Source: Clostridiales bacterium (lineage in GTDB: Bacteria; Bacillota; Clostridia; Oscillospirales; CAG-272). Taken from it: a DNA stretch of 18,593 bases. Below, one piece after another: positions 1-6,029 of the stretch. The first letter of the stretch is position 1, and each line of letters opens with the position of its first letter. The stretch lies in NCBI GenBank assembly GCA_004554105.1, contig SFNW01000028.1, positions 1 to 18,593 on the forward strand, written 5' to 3'. The translations under genes were made by a program, and so were the position numbers. The notes under the pieces are model-generated. The model worked only from the letters and a program-made list of their open reading frames with translations, had not been told where the DNA came from and did no database searches.

Positions 1-345
1 CCCTATACCGAAATTGCGCACGCCGACCCCTTTGTGCCGACCCTGCCGCTCGCCTCCGTCCTCAAGGACGAATTGCCCGACGGCGCGGACAAGCGCATCT
101 TTGTCTTTGAGCGCGCAAGCCGCTTTGCGCTGCTTTGCGGCAGCCCGACCCGCTATGCGTGGTCTTCTCCCGTGCCGCAGGCAGAGCTTGACCGCTACGG
201 ACTTGTCGAGCGCCGCTGCGCCGATTATTCGCGCCGCTACCGCGATGTGTTAATTCACCGAAAAGAGTATCGCCCTGACGATACCGACCGCGCTTTTTTT
301 GCTGCGCTTTGCGACGCAAGGGATAAGTATATGAAACAGCCTTAA
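1..345 (+). CDS. 3' end of an unrecognised protein-coding gene (partial)
   Basis: The frame starting at base 1 is open to the TAA at 343-345 and gives the last 114 residues of a protein that begins outside the window. I do not recognise the family. The fragment is soluble-looking, rich in Arg and Asp, with no membrane segment and no cysteine cluster. It ends in the charged stretch ALCDARDKYMKQP. It is taken as real because it is open from the window edge, its stop lies directly against an intrinsic terminator, and its codon use resembles the other plus-strand genes. A GTG at position 34 is in frame but is unlikely to be the true start, since the frame continues upstream. The terminator separates it from the adhE unit, so no functional link is implied. 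Confidence 0.7.
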   Translation, partial: PYTEIAHADPFVPTLPLASVLKDELPDGADKRIFVFERASRFALLCGSPTRYAWSSPVPQAELDRYGLVERRCADYSRRYRDVLIHRKEYRPDDTDRAFFAALCDARDKYMKQP

Positions 346-383
346 AAGCGCCGCACTTCCGGCGCTTTTCTTGCCGTTTTTTT
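344..383 (+). terminator. Rho-independent terminator after the partial upstream gene
   Basis: A 9-bp perfect stem (AAAAGCGCC at 344-352, GGCGCTTTT at 361-369) with an 8-base loop is followed within a few bases by a run of seven T at 377-383. It overlaps the TAA of the upstream gene and insulates the adhE unit from read-through. Confidence 0.85.
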
Positions 384-444
384 GATATATCGAAAAATAC
401 AATACCGCTATGTCAAAGAAACAATATGCAAGGACAAACAAGTG

Positions 445-453
445 TGTTAAAAT
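445..453 (+). promoter_or_regulatory. Probable extended -10 promoter for the adhE-hydrogenase operon
   Basis: TGTTAAAAT reads as an extended -10: TGn at 445-447 joined directly to TAAAAT (5 of 6 to TATAAT) at 448-453. No good -35 box lies 16-18 bases upstream, which is tolerated with an extended -10. The start point would be near 460, leaving a leader of about 55 bases before the ATG at 516. The element lies entirely inside the palindrome at 445-460, so a bound repressor would block RNA polymerase. The promoter itself is inferred; no transcript data are available. Confidence 0.5.
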
Positions 454-460
454 TTTAACA
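445..460. promoter_or_regulatory. Rex-type operator (redox-sensing repressor site) upstream of adhE
   Basis: TGTTAAAATTTTAACA is a perfect 16-bp palindrome. The known clostridial Rex site is TTGTTAA-N4-TTAACAA, and this site matches it at every base except the outermost pair (G at 444 and G at 461 instead of T and A). Rex is the NADH/NAD+-sensing repressor that commonly controls adhE and hydrogenase genes in Clostridia: NAD+ favours binding and NADH releases it. The position over the probable -10 element and ahead of adhE supports the call. No rex gene lies in this window. Confidence 0.82.
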
Positions 461-515
461 GAATCAGGATTGAAAGACATAACTATTGAAAGTCAAATAC
501 TCAGGAGGGTCAATC

Positions 516-3230
516 ATGGAAGCAAAAAAGTATGAGATCGTCGACGGCGTTGAAAAGCTGGAACAGGCGATCGCGCGCGTCAGAGCCGCTCAGAGGAAGT
601 TTGCGACTTACACGCAGGAGCAAGTCGACAAAATCTTTCTTGCAGCCGCCTCCGCCGCAAACAAGGAGCGGATTCCGCTGGCAAAAATGGCGGTCGCTGA
701 GACCGGCATGGGCGTTGTCGAGGACAAGGTCATCAAGAACCACTATGCGGCAGAGTATATCTACAACGCATATAAGGACACGAAGACCTGCGGCGTAATC
801 GAGGAGGACACGGCATACGGCATCAAGAAGATTGCCGAGCCTATCGGCGTTATCGCGGCGGTCATTCCGACGACCAACCCGACCTCAACCGCAATCTTCA
901 AGACGCTGCTCGCGCTGAAGACGAGAAACGGTATCATCATCAGCCCCCACCCGAGAGCAAAGCAGTCCACCATTGCCGCGGCAAAAATCGTTCTCGAAGC
1001 CGCAGTGAAGGCGGGCGCACCCGAGGAAATCATCTCGTGGATCGACGTTCCAAGCCTTGAGATGACCAACCTTGTCATGAAGGAAGCCGACATTATTCTG
1101 GCGACCGGCGGTCCCGGCATGGTAAAGGCGGCATATTCCAGCGGCAAGCCGGCACTCGGCGTCGGCGCAGGCAATACGCCCGCAATCATCGATGACACGG
1201 CGGACATTCTGCTCGCGGTCAACTCGATTATTCACTCCAAGACCTTTGACAACGGTATGATTTGCGCGTCCGAGCAGTCGGTTATCGTGCTCGACCGCGT
1301 TTATCAGGCGGTCAAGGACGAATTTGCCGCAAGAGGCTGCTACTTCTTGAAGGGCGACGAGCTGGACAAGGTCCGCAAGACCATTCTGATTAACGGCGCA
1401 TTGAATGCGAAAATCGTCGGTCAGAAGGCACACACGATTGCCGCACTCGCAGGCGTTGAAGTTCCCGAGGGGACGAAAATTCTCATCGGTGAGGTCGAGA
1501 GCGTCGAACTCTCCGAGGAATTTGCACACGAAAAACTCTCGCCCGTTCTTGCAATGTACCGTGCGAAGGATATTCAGGACGCTTTCGACAAAGCGGAGCA
1601 TCTGATTGCGGACGGCGGCTACGGTCACACGTCCTCGATTTACCTGAATGTTGCGACCGAGAAAGAAAAACTCGACGAGTTTGCCGCAAGAATGAAGACC
1701 TGCCGCATTCTCGTCAACACCCCCTCCTCGCAGGGCGGTATCGGCGACCTGTACAACTTCAAACTCGCTCCCTCGCTGACGCTTGGCTGCGGCTCTTGGG
1801 GCGGTAACAGCGTTTCCGAGAACGTCGGTGTCAAGCACCTGATTAATATTAAGACCGTTGCCGAGAGGAGAGAGAATATGCTTTGGTTCAGAGCGCCTGA
1901 AAAGGTTTACATCAAAAAGGGCTGCCTGCCCGTCGCCCTCGACGAACTCAAAACCGTCATGGGCAAGAAAAAGGCGTTCGTTGTCACCGACAGCTTCTTG
2001 TATCACAACGGCTACACCAAGCCGATTACCGACAAGCTCGACGAGATGGGCATTCAGCACGCGACCTTCTTCGATGTCGCTCCCGACCCGACGCTTGCCT
2101 GCGCTAAAGAAGGCGCTGCGCAGATGCGCGCCTTTGCGCCCGACTGCATCATCGCACTCGGCGGCGGCTCGGCAATGGACGCGGCAAAAATCATGTGGGT
2201 TCTCTATGAGCACCCCGAAGCAGACTTTATGGACATGGCAATGCGCTTTGTCGATATTCGCAAGCGTGTTTACACCTTCCCGAAGATGGGCGAGAAGGCA
2301 TACTTCATCGCCATCCCGACCTCTGCCGGTACCGGCTCCGAGGTTACGCCGTTCGCCGTTATTACCGATGAAAAGTCCGGCGTCAAGTACCCGCTTGCCG
2401 ACTACGAGCTGCTGCCCGACATGGCAATCATCGACACCGATTTCCACATGAGCGCGCCGAAGGGTTTGACCGCCGCATCGGGTATCGACGCGGTTACACA
2501 CGCGCTCGAGGCTTATGCTTCGATGATGGCGACCGACTACACCGACGGTCTTGCGCTCCGCGCGCTCAAGACGATCTTCACCTATCTGCCGCGTGCTTAT
2601 GAAAACGGTCAGACCGACGTCGAAGCGCGTGAAAAGATGGCAAATGCGGCGACGATGGCAGGCATGGCGTTCGCCAACGCTTTCCTCGGCGTCTGCCACT
2701 CGATGGCGCACAAACTTGGCGCATTCCACCATCTGCCGCACGGCGTTGCAAACGCGCTGATGATTGAGGAAGTCCTCCGCTTCAATGCAAGTGAAGAGCC
2801 TGCAAAGATGGGTACCTTCTCGCAGTACGACCACCCGCACACGCTTGCGCGCTATGCCGAGGTTGCCGATTATCTCGGCATCAAGGGCGAGACCGACGCG
2901 GAGAAGCTCGAAGGGCTGATCAAGGCAATCAACGACCTCAAGGCGCGCGTCGGCATCAAGAACACCATCAAGGAGTACGGCATCGACGAAAAAGACTTCC
3001 TCGACCGTCTCGACGAGATGACCGAGCAGGCGTTTGACGACCAGTGCACCGGCGCAAACCCGCGCTACCCGCTGATGAGCGAAATCAAACAGATGTATCT
3101 CAACGCATACTATGGCAACAAGCACTTCACCGAGGCGGCGATGCCGAGCGTGGATTCCGCTTTGGTCAGCGCGGACACCGACGGTGCAAAGCGCGCCTAC
3201 ACGACCGCTAAAAAAGGAAAGAAAAACTGA
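516..3230 (+). CDS. adhE: Bifunctional acetaldehyde-CoA/alcohol dehydrogenase AdhE
   Basis: AdhE (904 residues, usual size) reduces acetyl-CoA to acetaldehyde and then to ethanol with two NADH, regenerating NAD+ in fermentation; family members form spirosome filaments. Residues about 1-450 are the CoA-acylating aldehyde dehydrogenase, with the nucleophile Cys250 in GMICASEQ and the glycine motif GVGAGNTPA. Residues about 455-904 are the iron alcohol dehydrogenase: GGGSAMDAAK from 549, GTGSEVTP from 605, and iron ligands Asp658, His662, His728 and His742, matching the E. coli enzyme with a constant offset of five. The start is ATG 516, preceded by AGGAGGG at 503-509. A TTG at 486 is in frame but lacks a ribosome binding site, and its extension would contain the Shine-Dalgarno. 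It lies behind a Rex-type operator and 12 bases before the kinase-fold gene, so it is probably first in the operon. The C-terminus ends in a lysine-rich tail. Confidence 0.97.
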   Translation: MEAKKYEIVDGVEKLEQAIARVRAAQRKFATYTQEQVDKIFLAAASAANKERIPLAKMAVAETGMGVVEDKVIKNHYAAEYIYNAYKDTKTCGVIEEDTAYGIKKIAEPIGVIAAVIPTTNPTSTAIFKTLLALKTRNGIIISPHPRAKQSTIAAAKIVLEAAVKAGAPEEIISWIDVPSLEMTNLVMKEADIILATGGPGMVKAAYSSGKPALGVGAGNTPAIIDDTADILLAVNSIIHSKTFDNGMICASEQSVIVLDRVYQAVKDEFAARGCYFLKGDELDKVRKTILINGALNAKIVGQKAHTIAALAGVEVPEGTKILIGEVESVELSEEFAHEKLSPVLAMYRAKDIQDAFDKAEHLIADGGYGHTSSIYLNVATEKEKLDEFAARMKTCRILVNTPSSQGGIGDLYNFKLAPSLTLGCGSWGGNSVSENVGVKHLINIKTVAERRENMLWFRAPEKVYIKKGCLPVALDELKTVMGKKKAFVVTDSFLYHNGYTKPITDKLDEMGIQHATFFDVAPDPTLACAKEGAAQMRAFAPDCIIALGGGSAMDAAKIMWVLYEHPEADFMDMAMRFVDIRKRVYTFPKMGEKAYFIAIPTSAGTGSEVTPFAVITDEKSGVKYPLADYELLPDMAIIDTDFHMSAPKGLTAASGIDAVTHALEAYASMMATDYTDGLALRALKTIFTYLPRAYENGQTDVEAREKMANAATMAGMAFANAFLGVCHSMAHKLGAFHHLPHGVANALMIEEVLRFNASEEPAKMGTFSQYDHPHTLARYAEVADYLGIKGETDAEKLEGLIKAINDLKARVGIKNTIKEYGIDEKDFLDRLDEMTEQAFDDQCTGANPRYPLMSEIKQMYLNAYYGNKHFTEAAMPSVDSALVSADTDGAKRAYTTAKKGKKN
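1864..1880 (+). promoter_or_regulatory. Possible internal ribosome binding site and start at the AdhE domain boundary
   Basis: GAGGAGAG (1864-1871) stands 6 bases before an in-frame ATG (1878-1880, Met455), exactly where the aldehyde dehydrogenase half ends and the alcohol dehydrogenase half begins. Initiation here would give a separate 450-residue iron alcohol dehydrogenase. The Shine-Dalgarno-like bases also encode the conserved residues ERRE of the linker, so the match may be a by-product of the protein sequence. Confidence 0.25.
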
Positions 3231-3242
3231 GGAGGGGCAGCC

Positions 3243-3992
3243 ATGAAACTGGATAAAGTGATCGCAGTCAGAAATTCCAAGACCGTCTATCGCGACGGTG
3301 ACAAGTGTATCAAGGTGTTCGACGCCGATTTTTCCAAGGCGGACATTCTCAACGAGGCACTGAATCAGGCAAGAGTCGAAGAGACCGGGCTGAAGATTCC
3401 GAAGGTACTCGAAGTCGGCAAAATCAACGGCAAATGGGCTATCGTGTCCGAATTTATCGCGGGCAAAACGCTTTCGCAGTTGATGGAGGAAAATCCGGAC
3501 GACGCCGACGCATATCTTGAAAAGTTTGTTGATTTGCAGATTGAAGTGCAGAGCAAGACCTGCCCGCTGCTCAACAAGCTGAAGGACAAGATGAACCGCA
3601 AAATCGGTATGGCAGACCTCGATGCGACGACCCGCTACGACCTGCGCACGCGCCTTGAAGCTATGCCGAAGCACAACAAGCTCTGCCACGGCGACTTTAA
3701 CCCCTCCAACATCATTATTGCCGAGGACGGCACACCGTATATCCTCGACTGGTCGCACGCTACGCAGGGCAACGCATCCGCAGATGCGGCGCGTACCTAT
3801 CTTCTGTTCTGCCTCAGCGGCGACGAAGCCACCGCAAAGAAATATCTCGAGCTTTTCTGCAAGAAGAGCAATACCGCAAGACAGTATGTTCAGAAATGGA
3901 TGCCCATTGTTGCCGCCTCCCAGTCTGTTAAGGGCAACGCAAAGGAGCGGGAATTCCTGCTTTCCTGGGTAGATGTAGTCGACTACGAATAA
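3243..3992 (+). CDS. APH/choline-kinase-fold phosphotransferase
   Basis: This 249-residue protein has the fold signature of the aminoglycoside phosphotransferase/choline kinase superfamily. Lys24 (in DKCIKVFD) fits the ATP-binding lysine, SEFIAGKTL (residues about 69-77) the hinge, HGDFNPSN (149-156) the catalytic loop with base Asp151 and metal-ligand Asn156, and Asp169 in ILDWSH the DFG-like metal aspartate. All catalytic residues are present, so it should be an active kinase, but the substrate cannot be read from the sequence. An antibiotic-resistance role is not suggested, because the gene sits 12 bases after adhE and 16 bases before the ferredoxin gene in a redox operon. GGAGGGG at 3232-3238 is a strong ribosome binding site. 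A small-molecule kinase, or a kinase opposing the phosphatase encoded downstream, are both possible. Confidence 0.85.
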   Translation: MKLDKVIAVRNSKTVYRDGDKCIKVFDADFSKADILNEALNQARVEETGLKIPKVLEVGKINGKWAIVSEFIAGKTLSQLMEENPDDADAYLEKFVDLQIEVQSKTCPLLNKLKDKMNRKIGMADLDATTRYDLRTRLEAMPKHNKLCHGDFNPSNIIIAEDGTPYILDWSHATQGNASADAARTYLLFCLSGDEATAKKYLELFCKKSNTARQYVQKWMPIVAASQSVKGNAKEREFLLSWVDVVDYE

Positions 3993-4008
3993 TACGGAGG
4001 AATCCTCA

Positions 4009-4248
4009 ATGAAAGTAACGGTATGTATCGGCAGTTCCTGTCACCTGAAAGGCTCGCGTCAGGTCGTTGAAGCGCTTCAGCGTAATATTGCTGACCACGG
4101 GCTTGCGGACACGGTCGAGCTCGGCGGCACCTTCTGCATGGGCAAATGCCAGCAGGGCGTCTGCGTGAGCGTCGACGACGATTTCTTCTCGGTCAGCCCC
4201 GATACGGTTGACGACTTCTTTAAGAATACGATTCTCGCAAGAGCATAA
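4009..4248 (+). CDS. Small thioredoxin-like [2Fe-2S] ferredoxin (NuoE/HydC-like)
   Basis: This 79-residue protein matches the thioredoxin-like [2Fe-2S] ferredoxin domain found at the end of NuoE and in HydC/HndA-type hydrogenase subunits. The cluster ligands are Cys6-x4-Cys11 (VCIGSSCHLKG) and Cys43-x3-Cys47 (FCMGKC); Cys52 is an additional cysteine. The N-terminal helical bundle of full NuoE (about 80 residues) is absent, so it is a stand-alone electron carrier or a signalling partner rather than a Complex I subunit. GGAGG lies a few bases upstream of the ATG. It sits between the kinase-fold gene and HydS. Electron delivery to or from one of the two hydrogenases is inferred from position only. 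Confidence 0.88.
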   Translation: MKVTVCIGSSCHLKGSRQVVEALQRNIADHGLADTVELGGTFCMGKCQQGVCVSVDDDFFSVSPDTVDDFFKNTILARA

Positions 4249-4279
4249 TTCACCGCTATTCAATTTGAGGATGCGGCGA

Positions 4280-4307
4280 CGCCTGCCGGCATAGCCGTCG
4301 GCAGGCG
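4280..4307 (+). other. Stable intra-operon RNA hairpin
   Basis: In the 104-base gap between the ferredoxin gene and hydS, CGCCTGCCG (4280-4288) and CGGCAGGCG (4299-4307) form a perfect 9-bp GC-rich stem with a 10-base interval that can pair slightly further. No T-run follows, so it does not look like a full terminator. A weak second stem (GCCC at 4321-4324, GGGC at 4335-4338) lies just before the hydS ribosome binding site. A role in RNA processing, 3'-end protection or partial attenuation of the hydrogenase half is possible. I do not recognise a known riboswitch class. Confidence 0.5.
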
Positions 4308-4352
4308 CACCCGTATCGACGCCCTAATTCATTCGGGCAAAAGGGGAGACTT

Positions 4353-6029
4353 ATGTCAAATTGTCTGACACTGAAAAAATCAAACTGCAAAAACTGCTAT
4401 AAATGTATTCGACACTGCCCGGTCAAGTCGATTCGCTTTTCGGGAAACCAGGCACATATCATCGACAACGAGTGTATTCTCTGCGGTCAGTGCTTTGTCG
4501 TCTGCCCGCAGAACGCCAAGGAAATCGTAGACGAGACCGAAAAGGTCAAAGTGCTGCTGCAGAGCGGCGCACCGGTCTATGTCAGCCTTGCGCCCTCGTT
4601 TATCGCCAACTACGACGGCGTCGGCATCGAGGCAATGCGCAAGGCACTCAAATCGCTCGGCTTTTACGACGTCGAGGAGACGGCTTACGGTGCTTCGATT
4701 GTCAAGACCGAGTATGAGCGAATGCTTAAGGAAGAGCATCGGGACGTCATCATTTCTTCCTGCTGTCATTCAATCAATTTGCTGATTCAAAAGTATTTTC
4801 CGAAGGAACTGCCGTATCTTGCCGATGTACTTTCGCCGATGCAGGCGCACTGCGCAGACATCAAAAAGCGCAATCCGCTTGCCAAGACCGTCTTTATCGG
4901 TCCCTGCGTCGCCAAGAAAGACGAAGCGGCGCATTATGAGGGACTTGTCGACGCCGTGCTGACCTTTGAGGAACTGACCGCATGGCTGAAAGCCGAAAAT
5001 ATCGAGCTTGAGCAGAAAATGGATGCGAACGAAAACAGCCGCGCTCGGTTTTTCCCGACGGCGGGCGGCATCCTCAAAACCATGGCGCAGAACGAGCCCG
5101 GCTATACCTATATCGCGCTCGACGGTGTCGAAAACTGCATCGCCGCGCTTCGTGAAATCGAAAGCGGCAGCATTCATCACTGTTTTATCGAAATGTCCGC
5201 GTGTGTCGGCAGCTGCGTCGGCGGTCCGGTTATGGAGAAGTATCATCGTTCGCCGGTTAAGGACTATAAGGCGGTCGCTTCCTTTGCCGGTCCCCGCGAT
5301 TTTGACGCCGAGCAGCCCGAGCCGCTCGCGCTGCGCAAAGCCTTTACTTCAATCGAGCGCAAGCTCCAGCCGCCGACCGACACCGAAATTCAGTCGATTC
5401 TGCGTCAGATGGGCAAATTCAAGCCCTCGGACGAACTGAACTGCGGCTCGTGCGGCTACAATACATGCCGCGAAAAGGCGATTGCCATTTATCAGGGTAA
5501 GGCGGAGATTTCCATGTGTCTGCCGTTCCTCAAGGATAAGGCGGAGAGTTTCTCCGACAATATTGTCAACAATACGCCGAACGGATTGATTGTTCTCAAC
5601 GAGGACCTCGAGGTGCAGCAAATCAACAACGCGGCGCGCAAGATTATGAATATCCGTTCCGCGTCCGACGTCCTCGGCGAGCCGGTTATTCGCATTCTCG
5701 ACCCCAAGGTCTATCTGGACGTGCTGCACAGCGGCAGAGGGGTGCAGGATCAGCGCACATACCTTGCAGAGTATCAGAAATACATCGAGCAGACCGTCGT
5801 TTATGATAAGGACTATCATGTCCTCATCAGCATCATGCGCGACGTGACCGACGAGGAAACCGAGCGCGAGAAAAAGGAAAATATCAGCCGCCAGACCGTC
5901 GAAATCGCAGACAAGGTCGTTGACAAGCAGATGCGCATTGTGCAGGAGATTGCCTCGCTGCTCGGCGAAACGGCAGCCGAGACCAAAATCGCGCTGACCA
6001 AGCTGAAAGAGAGCATTTCGGATGAATAA
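4353..6029 (+). CDS. hydS: Sensory-type [FeFe] hydrogenase with PAS domain (HydS, group C-like)
   Basis: This protein has 558 residues. Domains in order: a 2[4Fe-4S] ferredoxin (Cys12/15/18/22 and Cys41/44/47/51); an H-cluster domain (about 75-330) with ligands Cys138 (SSCCHS), Cys185 (IGPCVAKKDE), Cys284 and Cys288 (EMSACVGSC); a further iron-sulfur module, Cys364-x2-Cys367-x4-Cys372 and Cys389; a PAS domain (about 395-490); and a helical tail likely to form a coiled coil. Gly183 and Ser282 replace two methionines that flank the H-cluster in catalytic enzymes, as in known sensory hydrogenases. There is no kinase domain. Its stop overlaps the start of the phosphatase gene by 8 bases, so output probably passes to that protein. 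It is probably cytoplasmic (no signal peptide) and needs the HydEFG maturases, which are not encoded here. AAGGGGAGA precedes the ATG. Confidence 0.93.
   Translation: MSNCLTLKKSNCKNCYKCIRHCPVKSIRFSGNQAHIIDNECILCGQCFVVCPQNAKEIVDETEKVKVLLQSGAPVYVSLAPSFIANYDGVGIEAMRKALKSLGFYDVEETAYGASIVKTEYERMLKEEHRDVIISSCCHSINLLIQKYFPKELPYLADVLSPMQAHCADIKKRNPLAKTVFIGPCVAKKDEAAHYEGLVDAVLTFEELTAWLKAENIELEQKMDANENSRARFFPTAGGILKTMAQNEPGYTYIALDGVENCIAALREIESGSIHHCFIEMSACVGSCVGGPVMEKYHRSPVKDYKAVASFAGPRDFDAEQPEPLALRKAFTSIERKLQPPTDTEIQSILRQMGKFKPSDELNCGSCGYNTCREKAIAIYQGKAEISMCLPFLKDKAESFSDNIVNNTPNGLIVLNEDLEVQQINNAARKIMNIRSASDVLGEPVIRILDPKVYLDVLHSGRGVQDQRTYLAEYQKYIEQTVVYDKDYHVLISIMRDVTDEETEREKKENISRQTVEIADKVVDKQMRIVQEIASLLGETAAETKIALTKLKESISDE

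Noticed and set aside
388..416. Minus-strand promoter with a TTGACA at 416-411
   Set aside because: There is a perfect -35 but no acceptable -10 at 16-18 bases, and no minus-strand gene for it to serve.
486..515. TTG at 486 as an alternative adhE start adding ten residues
   Set aside because: The added segment would encode the Shine-Dalgarno itself, no ribosome binding site precedes the TTG, and ATG 516 is ideally placed after AGGAGGG.
885..3758. A 957-codon open frame on the minus strand opposite adhE
   Set aside because: It is the mirror of GC-biased third positions in adhE and the kinase gene. Its translation is rich in Arg, His, Cys and Val without any motif, it has no ribosome binding site, and it spans two confirmed plus-strand genes.
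3243..3992. Aminoglycoside resistance gene
   Set aside because: The fold fits the APH superfamily, but most members are not resistance enzymes, and the gene lies inside a fermentative redox operon with no sign of mobility.
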